From Bacteroidia bacterium (GTDB lineage: Bacteria > Bacteroidota > Bacteroidia > J057): a DNA stretch of 64,000 nucleotides. This document shows, piece after piece, positions 53,499 through 63,024 of this stretch. The position numbers and the translations under genes are program-made. Below the pieces are notes generated by a model. That model was not told where the DNA came from. It ran no database searches and was given only the letters and a program-made list of their open reading frames with translations. The stretch is from the NCBI GenBank assembly GCA_030430205.1, contig JAUIGE010000001.1, positions 310,001-374,000 of the forward strand, written 5' to 3'. Numbering within the stretch: position 1 is the stretch's first letter; every line of letters starts with the position of its first letter.

Positions 53499-54473
53499 AT
53501 GCCTACCCCCGAAAAGCCTTCCTCCCAAAAGCGACACCCTTTGCGTTTCCTCCTATGGCTATTGCCTATGGCAGGCCTTTTCCTCTGGCGATTTTCGGAT
53601 GTAAAAGAGAAATGGCAAACTGCTTTTTCTCAAGATTCGCTTGTGGTTCCGCTTGTGGATAGTACATTGATTTTGGAGAAAAAACGGGAAAAAGAAATGC
53701 CATTTCCCAAAATGATTCACATAGCAGGAGGTACATTCACCATGGGGAGTACCAACAGTGATAGCGACGAATGGCCTTTACACGAGGTCCGGGTTTCGGG
53801 TTTTGAACTGGGAAAATATGAAGTGACCAATGCCCAATTTTGCGCTTTTCTCAATGCAAAAGGAAATCAAAAACGGCGGGAAATCAGTTGGTTAGAGATC
53901 GAGGGCACTTATTGTCTCATTGAGCAAAAGGAGGGAAAATTCGTCCCTAAAGCTGGTTTTGACTTATTTCCTGTAGTAGAAGTCAATTGGTTTGGTGCGC
54001 TCGCTTACACAGAGTGGTTAAATGAGGTTTCCGGCCAAAAGGGTTGGCGACTGCCTACGGAAGCAGAATGGGAATACGCCGCAGGCGGCGGAGAGGAGCA
54101 GCGAAATGCTTATAGTGGAACAAACTTTGAAAGATACCTTTCCTCCTATGCCTGGTATGAACGCAATAGCAAAAGCCAGATGCATGAAGTCGGTACTACC
54201 CTCAAACCCAACAATCTAGGCTTATATGATATGTCCGGCAACGTTTGGGAATGGTGCGCTGACCGCTACAATTCCTCCTACTATGCCCAATGCAAAGCCA
54301 AAGGTCTTTCCATTGACCCACAGGGCCATCCCTCGGTGTACAACACCCAACGGATACAACGCGGAGGCAGCGCCTTTCGACCTGCTGCTTTTTGCAGGGC
54401 TTCATTTCGCCAGGAGATAAATCCATACAATCGTTTGGACGATAGCGGCTTCAGGCTTGCCAGAACCCCTTGA
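53499..54473 (+). CDS. SUMF1/formylglycine-generating-enzyme family protein
   Basis: A 324-residue protein with an N-terminal membrane anchor (about 13-28) and one SUMF1 domain ([57 protein letters not shown]...[14 protein letters not shown]). True formylglycine-generating enzymes have two active-site cysteines in the RGGS...CxxxxC region; here the first position is not Cys and only one remains, so the catalytic activity is doubtful. In Bacteroidota, relatives such as GldJ and GldK are non-enzymatic motility/secretion proteins, which this may resemble. SulP follows 79 bases downstream. Confidence 0.85.
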   Translation: MPTPEKPSSQKRHPLRFLLWLLPMAGLFLWRFSDVKEKWQTAFSQDSLVVPLVDSTLILEKKREKEMPFPKMIHIAGGTFTMGSTNSDSDEWPLHEVRVSGFELGKYEVTNAQFCAFLNAKGNQKRREISWLEIEGTYCLIEQKEGKFVPKAGFDLFPVVEVNWFGALAYTEWLNEVSGQKGWRLPTEAEWEYAAGGGEEQRNAYSGTNFERYLSSYAWYERNSKSQMHEVGTTLKPNNLGLYDMSGNVWEWCADRYNSSYYAQCKAKGLSIDPQGHPSVYNTQRIQRGGSAFRPAAFCRASFRQEINPYNRLDDSGFRLARTP

Positions 54474-54552
54474 GTTGATCTCCCTCCGGGCTGCATTTCA
54501 TACTATCCAAATCCCTTGGTACTTTTGCCAAAACTCCCTGAAAAACGGCAAT

Positions 54553-56205
54553 ATGCAGCCTCTTTCTTTATTACATAAGCTTTTTCCTTTTCTCCAATGG
54601 GGCCATCTTGTCAATGGTAAAAACCTTAAATACGACATCATGGCGGGCCTTACCGGCGCGATGATCGTGTTGCCTCAAGGGGTGGTTTTTGCCCAAATAG
54701 CTGGACTTCCTCCGGAATATGGCCTGTACACTGCCATGATCACAGCAGTCGTGACAGCTTTATTTGGCTCTTCCTGGCACATGGTTTCTGGGCCGACTAC
54801 AGCCATTTCTATCGTGATAATGTCCACGATTTCGGGCCATGCGGAGCCTTTCTCCCCAGAGTTTATCCAATTGACCCTCAGTCTGACTCTGATGGCTGGT
54901 ATTTTCCAGTTTATCCTGGGGTTGGTACGGATGGGGAGTCTGGTGAATTTTGTTTCACATACCGTGATCGTGGGATTTACCGCAGGAGCGGCTATCTGGA
55001 TTGCTGTCAAGCAATTTAAACACGTTTTGGGCATCCAAATCGTAAAAGACCTTTCCTTTCCAGAGACTTTACAAGCCATCAGTCAAGGGATCGGAGATAC
55101 CAATCTTTATGTATTGCTGATCGCCCTGGTCACGCTGGGCTCAGCCCTCATTTTTAAACGTTTTTTGCCGCAATGGTCTTATATGCTGCTGGGGATGATC
55201 GTAGGCAGTCTGCTTTGCTTCTGGATGGATGGCGAAAGCAAAGGGATCCTTTTGATAGAAAATATTGATGTAAATCTCCCTCCTCCTATTTCTTATCCCT
55301 TCATTTCGTGGGAAATGTTTAGCAAACTCGCTTCAGACGCTTTCGCCATCGCGCTTTTGGGACTGATTGAAGCGGTAGCTATCGCCCGGTCTATTGCTGT
55401 CAAAACCCACCAAACCATCAATGGGAATCAGGAGTTCATAGGGCAGGGTCTTTCCAATATTGTAGGGAGTTTTTTTTCCTGCTATGTGAGTTCCGGTTCT
55501 TTCACACGCTCGGGAATAAACTATCAGGCCGGGGCAAAAAGCCCCCTCTCCGCAATATTTGCAGCCATTTTCCTCGCCCTGGTTCTTTTGCTTATCTCCC
55601 CCTTGATGTCTTATCTGCCGATGGCGGTGATGGGCGGAATCATCCTGCTGGTTGCCTACAACCTCATTGATATAGACCATATCAAGGAAATTATCATTAC
55701 CAGCAAAACCGAAAGCGCAATCCTGCTGGTGACTTTTTTGGCGACCTTACTGATCGAATTGGAATTCGCTATTTATATAGGTGTGATTTTGTCCCTGGTT
55801 TTGTATTTGCAAAAAACGGCCAAGCCCAAGGTTGTAGTTATTCCCTCTGATCCTGCGGATACAGCAAAATTTCCCCAACTGAAAATCATCCATATAGAGG
55901 GTTCCCTCTTCTTTGGTGCTGTGCAGCATGTGGCAAGTCAATTGGAGCAACTGAGCCCCGAAGAGAGCGATACCCTCCTGCTTGTTGGGGAGGGAATACA
56001 TTTCATTGATTTGGCGGGAGCCCATTTGTTTGTGCAGGAAGTGACACGCCGCCGCCAGGCCGGAGGAGATGTGTATTTTTGCAAATTGAAAGAGGGGGTG
56101 TCTGCTATTCTGAGAAAAGGAGATTTTATGAAAAAAATAGGGGAAGACCACATATTTCCCGATCCGCAACAAGCCATTGCAGCCATCTGCAGCAGAGAAA
56201 GTTAA
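54553..56205 (+). CDS. SulP-family inorganic anion transporter
   Basis: A 550-residue transporter starting at the ATG at 54553 (MQPLSLLH). About 11-14 membrane helices form the SLC26/SulP core (DIMAGLTGAMIVLPQGVVFAQIAG, PEYGLYTAMI), followed by a cytosolic STAS domain (about 440-550, LKIIHIEGSLFFGA, FIDLAGAHL). It takes up sulfate, bicarbonate or another anion; the specific substrate is unresolved. No carbonic anhydrase or sulfate-assimilation gene is adjacent. It shares the strand with the SUMF1 gene but has a 79-base gap. Confidence 0.93.
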   Translation: MQPLSLLHKLFPFLQWGHLVNGKNLKYDIMAGLTGAMIVLPQGVVFAQIAGLPPEYGLYTAMITAVVTALFGSSWHMVSGPTTAISIVIMSTISGHAEPFSPEFIQLTLSLTLMAGIFQFILGLVRMGSLVNFVSHTVIVGFTAGAAIWIAVKQFKHVLGIQIVKDLSFPETLQAISQGIGDTNLYVLLIALVTLGSALIFKRFLPQWSYMLLGMIVGSLLCFWMDGESKGILLIENIDVNLPPPISYPFISWEMFSKLASDAFAIALLGLIEAVAIARSIAVKTHQTINGNQEFIGQGLSNIVGSFFSCYVSSGSFTRSGINYQAGAKSPLSAIFAAIFLALVLLLISPLMSYLPMAVMGGIILLVAYNLIDIDHIKEIIITSKTESAILLVTFLATLLIELEFAIYIGVILSLVLYLQKTAKPKVVVIPSDPADTAKFPQLKIIHIEGSLFFGAVQHVASQLEQLSPEESDTLLLVGEGIHFIDLAGAHLFVQEVTRRRQAGGDVYFCKLKEGVSAILRKGDFMKKIGEDHIFPDPQQAIAAICSRES

Positions 56206-56208
56206 ACC

Positions 56209-57357
56209 TCACTTCCCATCTTCCTTCACCGCTGCGCGGAGTTTTTGCTCAATCATCTTGAGCCTGACCTCCTTCTCCGCAAGTCCCTGGTACTTGATTT
56301 CCTGCAATTCAAGCTCCTGCTGGCGCAGGTCCAGCTCTTTGGCGCGGTCGCGCATCAGCTGATCGCGGATCTCCATGCGAAGCAAAGCTTCGCGGACATC
56401 GGCTTCACGATCTTCGAGATCTTGGATACGGCTCTGCTTGATCGATTCTGCCGAATTGAGGACTGAAAGCTGGCGCTTCAGGGAGTTGTTTTCATATTTC
56501 AACGAATCCATCTGCTGATGCTGTCTTTCCGTAAATGGCTCAAACCTGAGGTCGTGAACGGCCTTCGAATTGGCGAGGCTCAGGCTATCCATGCTGCGCT
56601 GGTGCTGGGTGTTTCTGCGAATAAGGGCTTCTTTTTCATTTACCGTTTTTTTGACAAATGCCAGATTGGCCACCATTTGAGATTCGAGCTCTTCATTGCG
56701 GATTTCAGCAGCTGCCAATTTTTGCTCAAGCTGTGCGATATAAGCTTCCTGCTTATCCAGCTCTTTTCGCTGGGTAGTTGTACTGATTTTCGACTGCTGC
56801 CAGAGGGATTTGTTTTCTACCTCCAACTTCAGCGCCCGGTTTTCTGCCTGCTGGTATTTGCCTTTCCAGCTTTCTGCATCTTTCAGCAAAAGGATAGAGC
56901 GCCTCAGGCTGTCATTTTGGTTGAGGATATGATGCTTTTGCGTTTCCAGCAAATTGAGGCGATTGACCATATTGCGTGCATCTTTGCGCGCATCTTCACG
57001 CTCCAGAGCCAGCGCTTCGCGCAAAAACTGGTTGTCGCGCTCCAGGCGGGCGATCTTGCTGCGGGTCTGCTGTATAGCAGGGTCTTCACCCATCGCGCTG
57101 AAGCTGTCCCCTCTCAAATTCACTTTTTGGCGGAGATAGGCATTTTCAGATTCCAGCTTTTTGAGCTGGGATTTGTTTGCAGCCAATTCCTCATCCATTT
57201 CCATGAGGCTGGCATTGTTGTTTTGGATAATGATCGCGATCTGCTCGCGGAGGTTTTGCACCTCATACATCAGACTTTCCCGCGTCTCGTGCTGTGCCGA
57301 GAGGGATGTCATAGCAAAAAGCCCTGCAAGGGCCATCAAATAGTGAAAGTGTTTCAT
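56209..57357 (-). CDS. secreted long coiled-coil protein
   Basis: A 382-residue protein with a signal peptide (MKHFHYL to SLSAQ, about 1-21), then an almost continuous alpha-helical coiled coil from about 25 to 380 with heptad pattern and high Glu/Gln/Leu/Lys content. The ATG at 57357 is chosen because it starts the signal peptide; the frame has an upstream Met. There is no recognised domain. It may be a periplasmic scaffold or spacer. It is followed by the SulP stop 3 bases away on the other strand and lies 55 bases downstream of the metallophosphoesterase gene. Confidence 0.82.
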   Translation of the reverse strand: MKHFHYLMALAGLFAMTSLSAQHETRESLMYEVQNLREQIAIIIQNNNASLMEMDEELAANKSQLKKLESENAYLRQKVNLRGDSFSAMGEDPAIQQTRSKIARLERDNQFLREALALEREDARKDARNMVNRLNLLETQKHHILNQNDSLRRSILLLKDAESWKGKYQQAENRALKLEVENKSLWQQSKISTTTQRKELDKQEAYIAQLEQKLAAAEIRNEELESQMVANLAFVKKTVNEKEALIRRNTQHQRSMDSLSLANSKAVHDLRFEPFTERQHQQMDSLKYENNSLKRQLSVLNSAESIKQSRIQDLEDREADVREALLRMEIRDQLMRDRAKELDLRQQELELQEIKYQGLAEKEVRLKMIEQKLRAAVKEDGK

Positions 57358-57412
57358 GGAGCGAAAAGTATTGCGACGAAGTACTTTTGGCAAATATCGC
57401 TCCAAAAAAATC

Positions 57413-58711
57413 CTATGCTTTCACAAGTTCCAGCACCGTCACCTCAGGCAAAATGCCTGCGCGGCCCAGATACCCCAGGTGGCCGAAGCCACGATTGACA
57501 TACAAGTGTTGTTTTTTGTCGTCGGTATAAAGGCCGGCCCACTGTGGGTAACGCCATTTGATGGGGCTCCACTTGATGTTGAGGGCGGGAATTTCGACGC
57601 CAAACTGCATGCCATGGGTATGGCCGGAGAGTGTCAGGTCAAAATGGAGGGGGTGCTCCTGTACTTCGGCTTCCCAGTGGGAAGGGTCGTGAGAAAGCAG
57701 GATGCGAAAGTCAGCTTCGCTGACCGGGGTGGCTGTTTCTCCTTCGGATGAAGGAGCGAAAGGAGTTTGAATAGCTCCCTGAAGGTCGCCTTTTTGCTTA
57801 AAGCCTTTGCCCCAGTTTTCTACGCCTACCAGCGCCAGTTTGGCACCATCCTTTTCGATGATCTGGTGTTGATTTTTGAGCAACTTCCAGCCCAGCTGGC
57901 CATGAGCCTGACATAGCTTTTCGAAGTTTTTGTCTTTCTCTTCCTGGCTGGGCCATTGTGCATAATCGCCATAATCATGGTTGCCAAGGATGGAATAAAC
58001 GCCTAGCGGAGCGCTTAGCTTTGAATAAATAGGCTCGTAGCCTGTGAGTTCTGTCGCCTTGTCATTGACAAGGTCGCCGGTGAAGAAGATGATGTCTGAG
58101 CCTTGCTCATTGGCCATGTCTATACCGCACTCCACTGCGCTTTTGCTGTCAAAACTTCCGGTATGGATATCAGAAAGTTGGGTGATCGTAAAGCCTTCAA
58201 AGGCTGCGGGCAGATTGGGAATGGGTACTTGTATACGCCTAACGATAAAATCGTATTTGCCTTTTACCGCTCCATAGAGCAAATGTAAAAAGGGGATTCC
58301 TGCCACAATAATGGCGGATTGGCTTAGAAATTTGGAACGGGAAATTTTATTGGGGCCCTTGCTCATGAGGCTTTCCTCGGTCGGTCCGGAAAACTGTAGC
58401 GCTACCCAGCGAATGCCCCGGGTGATATCCTCCACAAACATAAAAGAGGCAAGCAGCAATTTGGGCACAAGCAAAATCAGCATGATGGTTCCCATGAGCA
58501 TGCCTGCGCGGGGAGGTACTTGCGCACTCATGGCATTGCCGATAGCCAGGCCGATCATCCCGGCAAATAATAAGCCTGTAATGCCCCAGTAAATGAGTTT
58601 CAGCCACCTTGTATTGCCAAAAACTTTGATAAATGCCTGATAGGCGTAGATGTCAATACCGAGGTAAATGACCGTGATAACTATAAAAAACACCAGCGGT
58701 GATGAACGCAT
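57413..58711 (-). CDS. membrane-anchored calcineurin-like metallophosphoesterase
   Basis: A 432-residue protein with four to five N-terminal membrane helices (about 4-125) and a cytosolic or periplasmic metallophosphoesterase domain with the full set of di-metal motifs: QLSDIHTG, FFTGDLVND, GNHDYGDY and LSGHTHG. It belongs to the YkuE/YaeI-like group of membrane phosphodiesterases, which act for example on UDP-sugars or lipid phosphates; the substrate is not decidable here. The coiled-coil gene lies downstream on the same strand. Confidence 0.93.
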   Translation of the reverse strand: MRSSPLVFFIVITVIYLGIDIYAYQAFIKVFGNTRWLKLIYWGITGLLFAGMIGLAIGNAMSAQVPPRAGMLMGTIMLILLVPKLLLASFMFVEDITRGIRWVALQFSGPTEESLMSKGPNKISRSKFLSQSAIIVAGIPFLHLLYGAVKGKYDFIVRRIQVPIPNLPAAFEGFTITQLSDIHTGSFDSKSAVECGIDMANEQGSDIIFFTGDLVNDKATELTGYEPIYSKLSAPLGVYSILGNHDYGDYAQWPSQEEKDKNFEKLCQAHGQLGWKLLKNQHQIIEKDGAKLALVGVENWGKGFKQKGDLQGAIQTPFAPSSEGETATPVSEADFRILLSHDPSHWEAEVQEHPLHFDLTLSGHTHGMQFGVEIPALNIKWSPIKWRYPQWAGLYTDDKKQHLYVNRGFGHLGYLGRAGILPEVTVLELVKA

Positions 58712-58793
58712 GAGTCAAAATTAAATGATCCGCAAAACGTAAAAATAGCCTTTCATACTGCAAAAGCGGATAAAATGTTTATTATTTCTGTTT

Positions 58794-60080
58794 TTACTCC
58801 TTGTAAAAGGGGATTTCAGCATGCACCCAATTGAATTGGTTTCTGGCGATTCGGACCTGCAACTTGTGCTGCCCTTTTTTCAAGTCAGTGACATCTATCC
58901 AGCAGGTGAGGCCTTTTTGGTGGGTTGCCTGTTTTTCATGGTAAAGCCAGGGGCTGTGCTGGTAGACGGAATCGCCGAGGTATATGCGATAAAATTGATC
59001 CATGCAGGCCAGTCCCATTGAGTCTCTTCGGGAGTTTGTAAGGGTTTCATCATAGTTGCACACTTTCTTGATATCGTCTTCGAATGCGGCATCATGCACC
59101 ACAAACAGGCGAATGGTATTGCCAGTAATGATGTCTGACTGTATATGAGCCCTTACCGAATAATTCCCTTCATTCAGGTTTTCATAGTGCCCGTGAAATT
59201 TGTTCATCCCACGCGCCCGCGCATAAAAATCAATCCCACTGAAGGTAGTATCATCAGATTCCCGGGTATTTTCCATGTAAAAAATGATGAAAATGCTGAG
59301 GATCGCATAGGTCAAGACACCCAGAACTATTTTCCATTTTTTGAAATTGGAGACAAAAGCATAATAAATATGGCGATAGAAAGGGGCCAACATCAAAAGG
59401 CTCATCATGCGATAAATGGGATAGTAAATCGGCTGAAGCCATTTTATCCGTTTCAAGCCTCCCAGAGTGAGAAAATCAATAGAATAGATGAGGAATAATA
59501 AGACGATGATGAGACTCGCGAAATTTTGAGCCTTATAATAGCTTTCCCCTTCAAATATGCTTTGAATAATATAATGGCTGCCTGCTCCCAGCACAAATCC
59601 CAAAACAGTAAGCCCAACAATACTCATGAAAAAGTAAAAGGCGATAGAAAAAACGCCACTCGCAACCTTGTCTATCCGAATGGCCAGAGAAATCAGATCG
59701 GTTTTTTTCGTTATCAAGCGCAGATATCGGGGCTGGTAAGGAAGCTTTTCATGTTGAATCCCCTTTGGAAAAATATAAGATAAGCCCACCAGTCCGATCC
59801 AAGCCCCCCGTATCGTCAGGTGGAGAATAAATCCAATGATCAACCAAATGACCCCTGTTTCGATCAAAACAAGCGCATTGTCATAGCCGCCTTTGGCCAG
59901 GCCATACTCCTGCACCATACGCGAAAACACCTGCTCCAGCGCCTTCGGCGCGCGGGTAAGTGAAAACAGGATCAATCCTGAAAGCAGGATTTCTGCATTC
60001 CAGCTGTTATGCTGGAGTTTTTTTAGCCACTTGGGTATCTCTGTGTTTTCGTTCATCATTTTGGGTTCATCCGTTTTCAT
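58794..60080 (-). CDS. polytopic membrane protein of unknown function
   Basis: A 428-residue protein with about six membrane helices in the first 265 residues and a soluble C-terminal domain of about 160 residues (from NTRESDDTTFSG) that looks beta-rich (DYTETL and DYTR-type edge strands, WIDVTDLKKGQHKLQVRIAR). The ending, KGQHKLQVRI, resembles an Ig-like or C-terminal carbohydrate-binding fold. I do not recognise a family. It is divergent from miaE across heptanucleotide array 6. No partner gene is evident. Confidence 0.75.
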   Translation of the reverse strand: MKTDEPKMMNENTEIPKWLKKLQHNSWNAEILLSGLILFSLTRAPKALEQVFSRMVQEYGLAKGGYDNALVLIETGVIWLIIGFILHLTIRGAWIGLVGLSYIFPKGIQHEKLPYQPRYLRLITKKTDLISLAIRIDKVASGVFSIAFYFFMSIVGLTVLGFVLGAGSHYIIQSIFEGESYYKAQNFASLIIVLLFLIYSIDFLTLGGLKRIKWLQPIYYPIYRMMSLLMLAPFYRHIYYAFVSNFKKWKIVLGVLTYAILSIFIIFYMENTRESDDTTFSGIDFYARARGMNKFHGHYENLNEGNYSVRAHIQSDIITGNTIRLFVVHDAAFEDDIKKVCNYDETLTNSRRDSMGLACMDQFYRIYLGDSVYQHSPWLYHEKQATHQKGLTCWIDVTDLKKGQHKLQVRIARNQFNWVHAEIPFYKE

Positions 60081-60135
60081 TCTCCTAATATTGTCAAGCC
60101 TGCTTTATGTCCCAAAATTTTCAAAACATTTCTCG

Positions 60136-60143
60136 TAACTTTG
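60136..60143 (+). promoter_or_regulatory. candidate -7 box of the miaE operon
   Basis: TAACTTTG matches TAnnTTTG and lies 56 bases before the miaE ATG; no TTTG is found at -33. If real, array 6 lies in the 5' untranslated leader. Confidence 0.35.
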
Positions 60144-60148
60144 AAGCC

Positions 60149-60186
60149 AACCCGAAACTCGAAACTCGAAACTCGAAACCCAAAAC
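60149..60186. repeat. heptanucleotide array 6, CGAAACT units, single arm
   Basis: Three to four CGAAACT units bounded by CCCGAAAC and GAAACCCAAAAC, in the leader of miaE. It is of the same sequence family as arrays 1 and 2 but without an inverted partner arm. Confidence 0.8.
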
Positions 60187-60198
60187 AAAAAAGTCCTC

Positions 60199-60786
60199 AT
60201 GCTTCGACTCAAAATGAAAACCGACCCGAAATGGGTAAATAATGTCGTTTCAGGCAATATAGAAGAGATCCTGACAGACCACGCCTACTGCGAGCAGAAG
60301 GCCGCTTCTTCGGCCATTTCCCTAATTGTCCAGTTTCCTGAGCACGAAGAGCTCGTGAGCAATATGGCCGATCTGGCACAGGAAGAGATGGGCCACTTCC
60401 GCATGGTACATCGCGAGATACAGAAACGCGGCTACACCCTCGGGCGCGAGCGCAAGGACTCTTATGTCAACGAATTGATGAAGTTCATCAAAGGCAAGGG
60501 CCGTGGCCGCACGGAGATGCTGATGGACAAGCTGCTGTTTGCAGCCATGATCGAGGCGCGCAGTTGTGAGCGCTTCAAGGTCTTATCGGAAAACATTGAC
60601 GATGAGGGGCTTGCAGAGTTTTACCATAAACTCATGATCTCAGAAGCGCGGCACTACACCATGTTTTTAGGCCTTGCGCGCAAGCTTTGCGAAGGCCTCG
60701 ATGTGGAAGCCCGTTGGGAAGAATTTTTGGAATATGAAGGCGAGGTGATTTCCCGTTATGGAAACAAAGAGCATGTTCATGGGTAA
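60199..60786 (+). CDS. miaE: tRNA-(2-methylthio-N6-isopentenyladenosine) hydroxylase, MiaE-type
   Basis: A 195-residue ferritin-like di-iron protein. It hydroxylates the isopentenyl side chain of modified A37 in tRNA, after MiaA and MiaB. Conserved helices carry the carboxylate/histidine ligands: CEQKAASSA, LAQEEMGHFRMV, MIEARSCERF and MISEARHYTMF. The first codons overlap no other gene; the end overlaps the DUF721 gene by eight bases. It is the first gene of an apparent operon with DUF721 and a DUF3857/transglutaminase-like protein. The family is patchily distributed in Bacteroidota. Confidence 0.9.
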   Translation: MLRLKMKTDPKWVNNVVSGNIEEILTDHAYCEQKAASSAISLIVQFPEHEELVSNMADLAQEEMGHFRMVHREIQKRGYTLGRERKDSYVNELMKFIKGKGRGRTEMLMDKLLFAAMIEARSCERFKVLSENIDDEGLAEFYHKLMISEARHYTMFLGLARKLCEGLDVEARWEEFLEYEGEVISRYGNKEHVHG

Positions 60787-61066
60787 CTACATGAGTCTTG
60801 GCGACGCCATTCAGCGATTTCTGGCGAAATATGAACTCCAGGACAAAGTCCTGATACAGGAAATCCTGACAAACTGGGAGCAGTTTGTGGGGAAGCCCAT
60901 CGCTTCCAATACCGAAAAAGTATGGTTTGAAAAAGGCACCCTTTTTATCAAAGTCAGTTCGCCCACCTGGCGAAATGAGCTCAATATGGCGCGTTTTCGC
61001 CTGAAACAGATGATCAATCAGAAAGTGAATAAAGAATTGGTAGAGGAGGTTCGTATTATGATGTAG
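60779..61066 (+). CDS. DUF721 (DciA-like) family protein
   Basis: A small protein of about 95 residues, beginning near MGNYMSLGDAI; several ATGs in 60758-60791 are possible and the one at 60779 overlaps miaE by eight bases. The middle reads IQRFLAKYELQDKVLIQEILTNWEQFVGKPIA..., then LFIKVSSPTWRNEL, typical of DUF721/DciA, which in other bacteria loads or interacts with the replicative helicase DnaB. That role is known for the family, not shown here. Confidence 0.85.
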   Translation: MGNYMSLGDAIQRFLAKYELQDKVLIQEILTNWEQFVGKPIASNTEKVWFEKGTLFIKVSSPTWRNELNMARFRLKQMINQKVNKELVEEVRIMM

Positions 61067-61089
61067 CAAGCTTTAAACTCCATTCCCCT

Positions 61090-63024
61090 ATGAAAATTCG
61101 AGCTTTTATACTGGCTATATGCCTGTGGGTAATTGCCCCGCTGAGTTTTTCTCAAAACTTGCCTCCCTTTGGGGAAGGCGTGGATAGTGCTTTGCTAGAA
61201 ATACAATTTGATCAGGATTCTATGGCCCCCGCAGCCATTTTGATTGATCATTATTCGAGCCGATTCGAAACAAAAAAAGACCTCCTTTTGGAGACTTTTC
61301 ACCGCCGCCGGATCAAGTTTTACGGCACTCCTACGGAGGATTGGGCCAATGTAGAAATTCCTTTTTATGTTGAAAAAAGGGAGAAAGAAGACATCAGTGA
61401 GATAGAAGCATGTGTTTGGGTGATCGAAGATGGAAAAAAGTCTCAGTACATCCTTAATCCGGAAGACATCTTCACAGAAGAAAAATCCGAGCATTGGCAC
61501 ATCAAGAAATTTGCCCTCCCCAAAGTAGTCAAAGGTGCCGTCATTGAGTATCGCTACAAACGAACTTCTCCTTATTACCAAACTTTTGAGTGGGATATTC
61601 AACAGGACTTGCCTGTTCGCTGGTCAGAATTTCAATTGGATTTACCTTCCTTTCTTCATTACAGAACCAAAAAGCAACACCTTCCTGACTTTGCCATTGA
61701 ACAAGTCAAGCGTCTTTCTAAAACCAGGTACTTGGGGAATTATTCCTTTTATGATACCCGACATCGCTGGGCTATCAAAAATATTCCGGCTTTCTATGAA
61801 GAACCCTTCATCACAACAGCTGAGGATTACCTCATCAAAATGGCATTTCAAAGAGGTAGTGAAAAAAGTTCCCGTGAAGATGAAGGTGCTCAATGGCACA
61901 ATTTTGCCAATCGCATTTTAGGAGAAGCAGGAGAATGGGATAATTTTGACAAAAAAACAGGCCAGGAGCGCATTTTGCCTTTTGTAAAAAATCTCGATGG
62001 AGAAGCCAAAGCCAGAAAGATTTATGAGTTGGTTTGTAGCCAAATGTCTTTTAATGGAAACGCTTTTCCCATCCCTTCTAAAGACACAAAGGAGCTACTG
62101 AAAGAAGGTACAGGCAACTGCACAGACATCAACCTTTGGCTTTGCAATATGCTTCGCGCAGCAAAATTCGATGCTCACCCCGTCCTGCTCAGTACCCGAA
62201 GCCATGGACGTATCAACGAATCTTATCCCTTCCTCACCGATTTTAATTTTACCATTGTTTACCTCGAAATGGAAGGGAAAAGTTATTTACTGGATGCAAC
62301 CAGTACTTTCCTGCCTTTTGGTATGATCAGGCCTTCCTGCATGAACGGCAAGGGGCTTATTATGATTAAAGATAAATCTCTTTGGGCAAACCTGGACCGC
62401 GGCCTATCGGGCATAAGCAGAATCTATGTGAAAGTGCAATTTCAAGCGGAAGAGGAGAAGTTTGTTGCTCAGGTCAGACAAGTATATAATGGCTTTGATG
62501 CGGTGCTCTTGCGAGACCTTTATTTTGAAGATACCGAAACTTTCCGAACAGACTTGATGGATGGGGAAGCAAGCAACATTGAAGTAAAAAATGAAAAAGA
62601 AATAAGCAGGCCATTTGAGATAGCCTATCAGGCAGAATGGCCCGCCAATATCTCGGAGGATCATATCTATATTTCGCCCTTTTTTCTTACCCAATTATCC
62701 CAAAATCCCTTCATGTCAACAGAAAGAAGTTTTCCTATGGATTTCAATTATCAAAATCTGCGGAGTGTTTTCTTTACCCTGGAAATTCCCGAAGGCTATG
62801 AAGTTGAAATATCTCCCCAAAAAATGTCCCTTACTGTCGCCAACAGCAAAGTGAAGTACAGTGTTAACAAGGTCGAAAATGGAGATAAAAGGCTACAGAT
62901 ATTAGAGGAGTTTCATATATTGGAAAGCCTCATTTCCCCCGATTACTACCAGGAAGTCAAGGGTTTATATGATGAAAGAGTGAAGAAAAATGCGGAGCAG
63001 ATTGTCTTAAAAAAGAAGCCCTAA
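61090..63024 (+). CDS. DUF3857/transglutaminase-like protein, catalytic His apparently lost
   Basis: A 644-residue protein with a signal peptide (1-22), an N-terminal DUF3857 domain (about 50-230) and a transglutaminase-like domain (about 290-460). The Cys is present in EGTGNCTDINLWL and the Asp in SYLLDAT, but where the family has FNH before the third strand this protein has FNF (TDFNFTIVYLE), so the catalytic His is replaced by Phe. It is therefore probably a non-enzymatic relative that binds a protein or peptide. It follows DUF721 by 23 bases and its stop codon overlaps that of the convergent pdxJ. Confidence 0.87.
   Translation: MKIRAFILAICLWVIAPLSFSQNLPPFGEGVDSALLEIQFDQDSMAPAAILIDHYSSRFETKKDLLLETFHRRRIKFYGTPTEDWANVEIPFYVEKREKEDISEIEACVWVIEDGKKSQYILNPEDIFTEEKSEHWHIKKFALPKVVKGAVIEYRYKRTSPYYQTFEWDIQQDLPVRWSEFQLDLPSFLHYRTKKQHLPDFAIEQVKRLSKTRYLGNYSFYDTRHRWAIKNIPAFYEEPFITTAEDYLIKMAFQRGSEKSSREDEGAQWHNFANRILGEAGEWDNFDKKTGQERILPFVKNLDGEAKARKIYELVCSQMSFNGNAFPIPSKDTKELLKEGTGNCTDINLWLCNMLRAAKFDAHPVLLSTRSHGRINESYPFLTDFNFTIVYLEMEGKSYLLDATSTFLPFGMIRPSCMNGKGLIMIKDKSLWANLDRGLSGISRIYVKVQFQAEEEKFVAQVRQVYNGFDAVLLRDLYFEDTETFRTDLMDGEASNIEVKNEKEISRPFEIAYQAEWPANISEDHIYISPFFLTQLSQNPFMSTERSFPMDFNYQNLRSVFFTLEIPEGYEVEISPQKMSLTVANSKVKYSVNKVENGDKRLQILEEFHILESLISPDYYQEVKGLYDERVKKNAEQIVLKKKP

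Noticed and set aside
53785..53812. GGGTTTCGGGTTTT resembling a heptanucleotide array inside the SUMF1-family gene
   Set aside because: It encodes the conserved family block [13 protein letters not shown], so the resemblance is explained by codon use and only two units are present.
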